Source of the DNA: Siphonodentalium dalli
Lineage: Eukaryota; Mollusca; Scaphopoda; Gadilida; Siphonodentaliidae
Assembly (NCBI GenBank): GCA_032622095.1
Contig: CP136067.1
Coordinates: 51,995,899 to 52,059,898, forward strand
DNA: 64,000 bases
Reading direction: 5' to 3'
Shown: positions 51,401 to 63,400 of the stretch, piece after piece
How positions within the stretch are numbered: the stretch's first letter is position 1
Layout of the letters: every line of letters starts with the position of its first letter
Notes under the pieces: model-generated
What the model was told of the DNA's origin: nothing
What the model saw: the letters and a program-made list of their open reading frames with translations, nothing else
Databases searched by the model: none
Made by a program: the position numbers and the translations under genes

Positions 51401-54400
51401 CGTTCGACCGCGGTGTACTTGCCGTTCGACCGCGGTGTACTTGCCGTTTGACCACGGTGCTCAACTGCGGTTACACAAAGTGAAACCGCAGCCGAACGGC
51501 AAGTACACCGTGGTGGCAGTGGACACTTGTTTTGTCCAGCGGGGTATATACAGTGGCTAAAAATAACTAATATTTCAATAAGACATCACTACAGCTAGTC
51601 TCTCAGAACACTCTCTATTGCAGTTAAGCTTGCATTACTGGTAGTTAATTGTAATCTACCTGGGTTATCAAAAACTCAAATCTGTTCAATTCTTAGTTGA
51701 AAAAGGGCCATAACTCTGGTATAACATATCAGATCTAACCCATATTCAAACTCGATCTGTATTTTGAGTTGAGAAACTCACATACAAAATTTGGTTCCAA
51801 TCAGTTGAAAAATTGTTGATTTATCGAAGTATGCATGAATTCTATGTCAAAGGGCCATAACTCCAATTAAAAAATATCGGATCAAACCCATATTCGAACT
51901 CGATATGTATTTTGGGCTGAGCAACTCGCATACCAAATTTGGTTACGGTCAGGTAATTTTTTTTTAGTTATGGCAGCATGCATGAATTCTAAGTTGAAAA
52001 AGGGCCATAACTCCCTAAAAAAAAACTTGGATCAAACCCATATTCGAACTCGATCTGTATTTGGTGCTGAGAAATTCATATACAAAATTTGGTTCCGATC
52101 AGATAGAAAATATTTCAGTTATCGCACCATGTGTAAAGCGTCTACAGACAGACAGACGGACGGACGGACTAACGACGAGTGGTCAATCCGGACAACGACA
52201 CTATGTTTACCATACTATGGTATGGGTAAACATAAAAACAGTAAAAATCCATCAATAAACAGCTAAGTTATAGAGGATTAGGGCTGGCCGCCCAGACACC
52301 CAGGAACCTCCAAACCGTACCTCAGAAAATCATAAGTCGAGTTTTTGAATAAAACATGACTAAATACTATGTAATGTTATCTTTGATTTTATATGTTATT
52401 ATAACTGGTCGTCTGGAACCCTGAAAATATCTTTAATTTTTATTTATGATTAGATAATATATCAACATAATACTGTATACACCCGTCAGTAAGCCCGGGG
52501 GGCTCGTGTACATTTTTGCTCCAAAAGTGGGTACTGGGCTTACTCACGAGGACCTCCCCGTGCAAAAATCAAGTTAGCCTTTAGCTTCCAACCTACCATC
52601 ATGTTTTATGCCAACAACATACTAAACACAATAGGGTTGTATGATGAGTTCACAAGTTAATTCAGTTACACTAATGCGTATTAATCAAGCTAATTCTTAT
52701 AAAAACACAACAGTGAGATGCAGTGAACATACATCACACTTCTGCATTATCAAAGGATCCTACAAAAACACCAAGTCATTACTCCACATCCCATTGAAAT
52801 TAATCTGATAGGTGTGAAAAATAAGTGACACATCCTTTTATTTTATTAATTTGATACCTCTTTGACTGACCCAACAACTCAGAATAGAATAGGATAAGAT
52901 GTGTATACTTCAGAACAATATTAAGTGTATACTATTAAACATCTTTATTATTTAATTAAGAAACAACTGGACAAAATAATAAAAGCACAGATGTGCTTGA
53001 GTATCTTCTCCTATTATACAGTATAAAAAAAGACATTATTGTATTCACCTTCGAAAATGCTCAAAAGTGGGGGTGGGCTTATCTATGAGGACCACCCCAT
53101 GTTTTGTTTAGGGTAAAAAACCCAGACTGGGCTTATCTTCGAGGATGGGCTTACTGACGGGTGTATACAGTATGTAGTTGAATTATGGCTCACCTTTGAA
53201 CCACACGGTTTGTCTCAACATTGGTCATCTTTATTGTTTTATCTAGAGAACATGTGAGCATCATGCCTGCATGGAAGACGGGATGGAAGGCAATGCCTCG
53301 GATGTCCTTGGAATGTAGTGTCATATACTGTGATGTCTTAAAATCTACACAGCTGATCTGCAGATAGAGAAATCAATAAACAAAGATTAAACAAAAAAAC
53401 AATTCAACATGAGACTAGACACATAGTTTCCAGACTTCAGTGACTAGTTACAATTAACCTCTTTCAAGTTACAATCGAAGCCTGCAAAATAGAGTGTCTG
53501 TCATTTGCAGAATGAGGTTCCAAGAGGGTGAATTTAGTGACGCTATCCCACATGGTGGGCTAGCCTAGCATCACCAAATTCACCCTCTGGAAACATCATT
53601 CTTCTTAGGCCTCAACTGCTATCGGAGACTAGGATCAGATTGAAGTTCCCCAGTTGAAGTGATGTTCACCCATTTGTCACTTCGATTATGCATTTTATCT
53701 TTCGCATATATAGAAACTTCCTAGAAGAGAAAAAGTAACTAAAAACAATGTTAATTTGAGACTATAGATACTACCCAGAAGATGAGGCCTAAGCAGAATG
53801 AGGTCCCAAGAGGGTGAATTTGGTGATGCCAGCCCACTGTGCAGTTCCGGGTCAGACAAAATGTTTTTGAGTTATCGCAGCAGGCGTGAATTCTCAGTTG
53901 AAAGAGGGCCATAAAAAAAAAACCCATATTCGAACATGATCTGTATTTTGGGCTGAGAAACTCATATACAAAATTTGTTTAAAATCAGATGGAAAATGTT
54001 TGAGTTATCGCATCATGCATAAAGTGTATACGGACAGACAGATGACTAGACGGAAAGTCAGACGAACGACAAGTTGTCAATCCAGATGTTGCACTATGTG
54101 TACCATACTATGGTATGCGTATAACATGCACTATGTGTACCATACTATGGTATGGGTATAACAATGGACTACAGTTTCAAAGTGGGATATTGACCATGAG
54201 AAACATTTCAAAATGCCTTCATGACACGATATGCATAAATTAGAAAAAACATACCTTTTTTACTCCAAACCCAGGGAAGAGTAGACTAGACGAGGGTTGA
54301 GAAGCGATCACCATTGGCATTGACGGGCAGTAAGAAGTCACTCGACATTTTCCAGCCTGAAAATTGAATTAATCACATAAGAAAAAAAGGTCATTGAAAA

Positions 54401-57400
54401 TAAAAAACAAAGAACGCATATCAAAATATTGCTTTGGCAAATATATTAATCATGCACAGATAAAATATAAACCAAATAGTAATATGCAACTATATTTTGC
54501 CACAATGCAAGAAAATTCTAAGATTTGTTGCACAAAAGTCAACATAAGAGTGTTGGCACTACTTCCATGACGTAATTATATATGTAAATTTCTGTTATCA
54601 CATTCTGAATTCAATGAAACTGAGCGCTCTCACCCAATAGATCTAGATCTGAAAAATCCCTCATGAACATGAAAATTTTAATTGACCCCTGTCTGCGCAC
54701 ACCTGTGCTTTCTTGAAGAGTGACTGACACTGATATACCCTTCCATGAATGCAGCTTCCTGAAATTTTGCGAAAACCCTGTTCCAATGCATTCTCTTATA
54801 TATGTAAGTCTCCCATAGGGAGTTTCACATATATTATATGAGAATACATTGGCCTAACAATATTTACCTTGATCTTGTAAGCCAGTGCATTCTCTTATAT
54901 ATGTGAGGCGCCCTATGGGAGACTTGCATATTTAAGAGAATGCACTGGCACATGATCTTTAATGCTGCACAAGGGCAGCTCCCATCATCAAAGGGTTAAG
55001 GTTATTGAAAAATAACCTTAAATGGCTAATTAAATGGCAACAAAAAATACTGGTATTCTATATAATTTGTACTTACCTCCCAGATTTTGATGGTCCTGTC
55101 TATAGAGAACTGGCCTGGAAGGTGACTTTGGGTTTGAGGCTCTGAGGCAGAATGTGCACTTACACTGGAAGCCGAAGTGGACCTAAAAGTTCATCCAAGA
55201 AATATAACGAGGGTCTAATAAAAGACTTGTGAACATGCTATAAGTGAGATACTGGAGCACCATTACTGAATATCTAATGCTTTCTAATAGTAAATGGTTA
55301 ACCCACCAAGTTAAATGAAAGATTCAATGAACATGCCAGTAAATTTTCAAAACAATTCTCCAATAAATTCAACTGCAGGGTGTGCCGATGGATTCAAATT
55401 TGAAATCCAAGATGGCTGCTGGCACCCATGTTTTTTGACAAATTTCGGAAGAATTGGACAGATTCCAGCTAGAGGTCACACCAAAGAACCATCTGAAGTT
55501 TGGATGAGGGATGTGGCATGCAGTGTGTGCGAAAGGCTGGGGCCCTTTCCCAATTGGGGTAGAATAATCCCTGGGTTTACTAACTTCATCAAGTTCTCCT
55601 GGTTCTGTACATGAAGCTTGAGTCTGACACACTCGTCCTGTGCAACCTGGTGCTGCATCCTCATCGTAGCCAATTCAAATTCAATCTTCCTCCTCAGTTC
55701 TCGCTCCTTATTGAGGTCTTTGAGGGCCGCATCTCGTTCACTGGTATCCACAGCCTGGAGAGAATAACAACATACAGTAATGCCTAATTAATCGATTCCA
55801 TAACCACAGCAGAAATATGGGTAATTTTTCAGGATTTAGTCGGAAAATATAATTTTTAAAATTAAAATTAGTTTTTCCTCAAGGAGAAGCCCGAAACTGA
55901 ACTATATGGATTATTATCCTCGGCCTTGTGTTATCAGGAGGGTTAAAATTTATTGTCCGTTTATTTGCCTACTCCGGTCAATCAGCGACTCCGGTCAATC
56001 AGCGCTCGGATTAGCTCACGCATGAATGCGTCCCGTGCAAATCCCGCGCTCTTAACAATTCATCTAGCCAGTTTTATTTCCGACTTTTAATAATAAGATT
56101 TGCGAGTCGCGGGGTTGGGAATGGCACCGCCATGGGAGGGATCTATGATAGTTCAGTTTCGGGGTTCTCTTGAGGAAAAACTAATTTTAATTTTAAAAAT
56201 TATATTTTTCCGCCAAGGAGAAGCCCTTCAACTGAACTATATGGATTAGAATGCAAGCCCAGGAGGAGGCAACGAGCAATAAATTTAATATTCCAGTTTG
56301 ACGGGAATGTACTCTTCCACACAGATTTAGAGCTGAAACGGTTAGACGGTTAACCGGTTAGCATCCGGTTAGCGACGTAACCGGTTAGAAACAAATGAAC
56401 CGGATGTAACCGCATCCCGTTGTCAGTTGAATGTGAACGTGAATAATCCTCAAAATATTAGGTTAAATGATGCAAAACTAATACTAAATCCCGTGTCACC
56501 GATAGTAGAGTGCAATGCAAGCATTAATTGGTACACGCGGTAGTATCAGATACTTAGTAGCAATTCTCGAACTGCCTGGAAGTGTCGGCGACCTTCAATC
56601 AATTCCGACCCTTTGAAGTTTTCTTCCGACAAAAGCACGTGTGCAGTCTCTGTGTATCAAGTCTGAATGCACACAAGGAAGTGACAACGTAAAAGTGACG
56701 TTGTGTGGCAATGCGTGCTTTCGTAACTTAATAGTTAATACTGCACGAAGCAACATGGATTCAAATTGGAACCACACCACGACATACTATATATAAAACT
56801 GTTTTACAGTGGGTTTTATAAAAACTATGTAAGTCGACAAAGTTTGAAGATTGAGATCAGCTGCACAATGTCTTCACTCTTCCCGTTCTTCCTCCGTGTT
56901 GTGATTTAATATGATCAATTCAATTGAGTGACTCAAACAGACATCGTAGTTGAAGCAACCCAAAACTTCTTCAATAATCTTCCCTTTTATCAAGGAAATT
57001 GATGCTCCATGCTACTCTGTAACTGCATGGTTGTGCCTGTGGGACTAATTAACACTCAATTTGGCAGTAATTGCTATATGTTAAGTGATTGCATACTGAA
57101 ACCGAAACGTAAATTATATAACCTCCCAAATTTCACTTGCTCATTCCCCATCACGAGAGCCAGCAAATTGAGCAAAAGAACAAGGAATGCGTGTTTTTGA
57201 ATATCGTTAAATGCCGTGAATAAGGTCTTTATTTCAGCTACTACTTCTCACCTAGGTTTGTCCCTGGAGCATGGCATAATGTTGACATAATTAGTGTGAG
57301 AGAAGTCCGCTAGATATTTAGCGGTTAACCGGTTGAAATCCGGTTAACCCCGATGGTTAACCGGTTAGAAGAATGGGTCAACCGTTTCAGCTCTACACAG

Positions 57401-60400
57401 ATTTCATGTAAATGTGATTTAGTCATGAATCAGCTTTGATATGTTATGTGAAAGAGCTCATAAATTCAGATTCCAGCATTGCTCAAGCTTGTACCTCCCC
57501 CCTTGTCTTTTGGAATAAACATCCCAGGCAGTGCCATACCATACGTGCCAGCTACTAGTAGAAACCGAGCAGTAGAGACTTCTTCTTCTGCAGCTTTTTT
57601 CTCGTGTCCTGCGATGAGAGTGATGGCGGTATTTACTATTTATATCTTCCCAAATAGAAAGCGCTATTGACGGTGCGTGACAGCGAGTCTTCCTCACACA
57701 GAACAGCCTCCAAAGGCTCGGGTGCTATTGTCCCGGAGGATTGGTTGCCCGAATCTCAGAGAACGGCACTCTGTCTGCCACGGTCTGCTGATGCAGGACC
57801 AGGGGGCGCGAACTGGTACAGCCCGAGGACTGGTACAGTTGTGCAAAGTTTGTGTAATTCATTGTAACAAGATTTGACACATATCCTGTGATGAAGTTTT
57901 TACAAGAGATCGACCCGTGTCGTTTCCGTACGCAAAGCGAGTTCCCTAGGAACGACAGAATCCTTGACCGACAGTGGGAACCACCGTCGGCCCGAGATCC
58001 TTGCTCATCGTCGTCAAAGCCATCAGACGCCAGGAGAATTATAGAAACTAGAAAGCATGTCAGGATCGACGCCAGCAACAGAACAGCCTGCATCAGGTTG
58101 AGGAAAGGTACTAGAGGGAAGCCCACACTGGGAATGGCTCGAACGAGGAACAATTGCGCTCGCAGTTAGATTTTAAGGTGTTATTTCCCACCCCAAGGCC
58201 AAAATGGCGGAAAAAAGGGAAATTGAAAGGATCCATTTGACCAGGGAAAGCCCCCCACCGAATCTCCCAAATGCAGGTGGTCCTGACACGCTGACATAAA
58301 CGTCGATGACATACCACTAGGATCCCCTGACGGCAGAGGAGCAGGCCTGGACGTATCACTTGGTATGACGTTTCCAGGGGGACAAGACCGACCCTCGTAA
58401 TGGAGTGGGCCACGGCGCCGTGGGGAAGCGTCAGAAGGCCAGTTGGCTGGTGCGCTTTGTGCGGCACGGGACAACGAGGCTTCCCCACCCAGAACAGTCG
58501 CCATAGGCGCGGGTGCTTGTGTCCTGGAGGATTGGTTGCCCGAATCTCCGGAGGACGGTACCCTGCCTCCCACGGTCTCCAGAAGACGGGGCTTGCAGCA
58601 TGACCAGGGGGGACCGAATGGTTCCTGCCCGAGTTAAGACTGGTACGTTTGCTCGAAATATAAAACCATGGACCCTCAACCAACTATGACAATATCGCGT
58701 ATATTCATGAGCAACCCGTACGGCCATCAAAGTCGAATCTCGTTCGACTATAAGCAAGACAAGACATTCTGTTAGTTATTAGCAAGCATAATATACAAAA
58801 CATTTGTTAGTTATTGCAAAACAAGGTTAATAAGGTAAATTCCGTTATTTACTATGGCCACGAGATCTTACCTGCTAGAAATTAAACCGCAGGTAAGATA
58901 CTGTCTTTTCTCGGCGAAGAGGACGATGAGATCCGATTTCTCCTGTGCAAGAACATAGCGGTGTCCTTGCTTACGGTGAGGAGAACGTTTTATACACTTA
59001 CGGAAAGTCCGCAGATGGTGGAGCAGGCCTGGAATATCCCGAGGGAGTATGATTCCAGGGGGACAAGACCCACTCTCGTAATGGAGTGGGCCACGGACCG
59101 TGGGGAAGAGTCAGAAGTCTCAGTCCTTCCCAGGAGACAGGAGCAATTGTTCACGCAGCCGTATGCAATTGTAATTTTCTAATTCACGAATATTAAACTG
59201 TGCACTGTTCCCTCTTGACAAAATGTGCATGGTATGGGAATGTGAAAGTGCCATGGAACATGCATGTTTTGAGGTCTATCCCACAATGACATTGAATTTG
59301 AGAAAAACACAACTGATGATTATACAGGCGCAAGTACATCCGTCTTCTGAATTGCGAGAGCAAATGAGAGCTTGAGCTGCGTTTACATCTGGGAAGAACT
59401 GAAGTCTGGTTGGCTGGTGCGCTGTTAGTGGCACATGATGAGTCTTCCCCCACCCTAAGGCTCAGAAGCTGTGGCATTCGCCCTTGAAGATTTGTTTTCC
59501 AAATCAACGATGGTAGCACCCCGCCAGTCACTGGTACTGGGCAGTGGTCATGGACAATATAAAGGCTTCTTGGGGAACGGCGCTTTATATGTGTGATGAT
59601 ACAAATGCTTTCATTTGTGTTATTCATTTAGGTTTTCTATTTACCAGATAATCATATGGATATGTAGTAATAGAAGGAGAAGAGCCATGTTTTGGACTCT
59701 TTTGAAATTGGCAGTGGCAGGCCTGCCGAATGCAAAATAAATCGTAAGCCGTAACGTATTTGTCGGTTGTCTGGTTGTGCTTAGGTACCCATAGGTTACA
59801 CAAACTGTTATATTCAGTATCACGAGAGCCACATACAACTTTGACGCGACCTAGATTTCACAACCTCCAGGTGAACCGAACCGTCGTTCGCCACCAATAC
59901 GCAGGCCTGCAGTGGTCGTGCGCAATATAAATAGAAACTCTGTTCATGTAACTGCACTTTATATGTGTGACAATACAAATGCTGTCCTTTCTGTTATTTG
60001 CCCGATAATCAATTGGATATGAGGCAATAGAAGGAAAAGAGCCATGTGTTGGTCTCTGATGGAAATTATAGTGGCAGCGGCCCTGCGCAATATAAATGCA
60101 TTTCCTGTAACTGTGCTTAATACGTGAGTGAAGGCTATTTGACATTTGATCTTTTCTATATGTGGAAATAGAAGGTAGAGAGCCAAGTGATGGACTCTGT
60201 TGGAAAGGCTATTGGCAGTGCATCGGGGGCACATGACAATATAAATGCATAGTAGTTCACCTTGACTATTCACGGATTGAAAGCGCAGAAGTATGTCGGT
60301 ATCAGTGAAAATTTACGCCATATTGATAGTCAGTTCGTATGTCATTGAGCCTTTGAGGCACTGATACCCTTGTACTAGTATGGAACAATTATGGCTGGCC

Positions 60401-63400
60401 ATACATGTTTTTAAGCTCACCATTTTGTATCATTTAAATTCGTAATTTGAATGTATCGACAAACACTAATATCTGAGGATAACAGTTCAGATGTTGTCTA
60501 TTTGTTACAGTGAACACATGGAAATGTCAAACATCAAAATCATCAAAAGTATAAACATTGATTGACTGAAAATTTATTGAGACACTGGCTAGCCAATGAA
60601 TCATTTCAACACTGCGACCATGCTAGGTCACACGGATATGGTGACTTGCCACAAGTAGGCCAGCCAAAGGCTCGCATCCAAAATTTTTCCAAAGAGATCT
60701 GACCACGGACGGAAGTATCCTTGGATATTTAAGCAAACTATAGCTGAAGGTTCAGGCTTCTGCATTTGCATATCTGTGCAGTCATGGAACAGGGAAGCCC
60801 ATTCTGCAAAATACATTGAGTGATTGCAAAGAAACAGACACCGAAATTGTCGCCGAAATAACGTCAGAGTACCGATATGAATTGATGGAGATCGCCATTC
60901 GACAATGGGAACTCAGGCTTCAAGATTCGACGAGAATCACAGAATCGATTCCCGTAATGATTCTCACAAAACATTACAATTTTCAGTGCCTTATGACTGA
61001 CATGATTCAGCATTTGATTCTTGTAAAATGAAATGTATTTTGAGCCCTGGAACTTGAAATGAAAATCCTTGGTGCCCAATCTTGTGTCAGATAATCCTAG
61101 TCCCCAATCAAACCAGTTGCACGATTCGTAGCAAGCGGACACTGTCAGTAATACTGGACAGGCATGTAAAGAAAGAGACTATTCAAGAGACACAGCATTA
61201 TTTGAACACAGGCCATATAATACTATATGTTATAACAAACATAATCTCATTGTTTCTAACGATTGTTCCGATAATACAATGAGGGAAAGGAAATGGAATC
61301 GCAAGAACAGAGTCAGAATTTCAAATAAATATCTTGAAGTCGATGTAACGTTTGCGACGTTCCAAGTATCCAAATACGAGCCCTCATGTTAATAGTAATA
61401 CATTCGGGCTAGCTAAGATTTGCAAATATTAATCGGTAAGCACAATTAATTATAACGACATGTTGTATATGTACAATGATGTTCTGTGATAATCATTTAC
61501 CAAATGTCGGTTAAGTTCCAGTCGCTCAACTTCAACTTACAATTAGTTGAGGCAAAAGAAATTTCATTGGATTACAAGTTCTATCTTGTTTATTAATACA
61601 TGTAAATTATCGCCAAAGGAGACATTTCTGTCCTGGCCAACTTTCTGCGCACTAACAGAGCTGTTGCATATACGATTAGGTAGTGTACATGAAATGAACG
61701 TAGCGAGAAGTCGGCGTCATGAAATATAGTTAGCACGAAATTAGGAGACTTCGCATACCGTACCACATGGACTCAGAAATCGGACGATTCATGCCACCGT
61801 ATATGTTGCACAATAATGCAATATAGGTTCGCTACAAGTAAACGATGTGCGTCTGTAGTCATTGTCAAAATGGCCATCAATGGCGAAGTTCTCAACGTGA
61901 TTTTGTCGATTCCAATCCCAAAATGTTCGAGATAAAATGTGTCGATAAAAAACACGGAATTTTTATAAATTGCGTTGCGCATACTAGGAAACGAAGAGTT
62001 TCTGCGCGTACTTAAAAATATTAAACGACCGGGTAAGCAACGGATAAATTGCAAGTTTGTTATCAACAATAAATATTGAGTTGATAAACTCGCAATAGAG
62101 AAATACTTCCTTTAGTTAAAACCACGTCTGATAGGTCCAAGGAGAGAAATAAAACTGGCTAGATGAATTGTTAAGAGCGCGGGATTTGCACGGGACGCAT
62201 TCATGCGTGAGCTAATCCGAGCGCTGATTGACCGGAGTCGCTGATTGACCGGAGTAGGCAAATAAACGGACAATAAATTTTAACCCTCCTGATAACACAA
62301 GGCCGAGGATAATAATCCATATAGTTCAGTTGAAGGGCTTCTCCTTGGCGGAAAATATGGCTTGTTACCATTCATCGGAAAGCTCTCACTGAATCCTGAA
62401 AAATTACCAATAATTCTGCTGTGGTTATGGAGTCGATTACTTAGGGCATTACTGCACATACAACATGCAGCAGCTAGTTTGAATCCTATAATCTGACATT
62501 TGCAACAAAACATGATCTTTCACCTACTAGTATATCAAATCATTGTACAGTGCTTCACAGGAGTGAATCTATAGTTCGGCATTGTACAGTGCTTCACACT
62601 GTCAAACTCATATCATTGTGCAGAAAGGGGTGATAAGCGGAAGGCTGTAACAACTGATCCATGTACACATAACAGATTTACCTTTATTTTTGCAGCATAT
62701 AGCACCCTTATGTCCTTCCTTGATGCTTTATCATTACACTGAGGGCATCTTCCACCTCCTGGACCTTTCAACCATTTCTGAACACAGCTATGTAACAATA
62801 AACAATATAAATATTTAGCAGGTGGTAGATCTATGCCGCAAATTATTTTCCTGAATAGTGTTCTATCAATATTGCGCAAATTTAGTTTAATTATATAGCA
62901 CAAATGAAATTTCTAATTATTCTCTCTATAAAATAAGTAAAATATTTATAGGCCAGAAAATGGCTGCAAAGCAACCATTCAACGGAAAGCTCTTTCTGTT
63001 GAGCTTTCCAATGAATGGCAACAAGCCGACTAAATCCTGAAAAAATACCAATAATTCTGCTGTGGTTAAGGTGTTGTTTATTTAGGTCATTACTGTATGA
63101 TGGAGAGGTGGTACAATTGTATTTAGTCACATGATATTAGTAGACATAGTTGTGATCTTGGTTGCAAACAATATCATAATGGTGGCAGTTTTATTTCATG
63201 TTATGCATAATGAGAAATCTTTGAAGAAATACCGTAAAACAAATTAAACATAAAACAACACAGTTGTGTGAATATGTTAACGTTTTCGCACTTGGTTGTA
63301 GTGCCATGAGGTAAAACTCCAATCTTGGTTCTCGTTTTACCATCGCATCACAACAAACACGTGTAATGTGTAATAACATTAACAAGTTCACACACTTGTG

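Larger units (their letters stand above)
55851..62348. mobile_element. Unfamiliar ~6.5-kb element with ~200-bp inverted ends
   Basis: 55879-56080 and 62146-62348 are near-identical inverted repeats of about 200 bp, running from 'caaggagaagccc' to 'ccagttttatttc'. The outer flanks both read CGGAAAATAT (55841-55850 and 62349-62358). Outside them lie the left half (55774-55850) and right half (62349-62458) of one family B palindrome, so the whole block is an insertion into that older repeat. A 9-10 bp target duplication with long inverted ends would suit a Mutator-like element, but no transposase was recognised. The left end is complex: 55851-55911 recurs inverted at 56146-56208, followed directly by a second copy of the terminus. 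It lies in the 6.9-kb RFWD3 intron. Confidence 0.7.

Noticed and set aside
55581-55754. Longer version of the RFWD3 coiled-coil exon using donor TTA|GTAAAC
   Set aside because: That donor leaves phase 0 and breaks the frame into the next exon; GTTAGT keeps it.
57725-58683. Minus-strand frames of 130-190 codons as a host gene
   Set aside because: No recognised domain, no splice-supported partner, and internal duplication inside a mobile element; described as unrecognised cargo instead.
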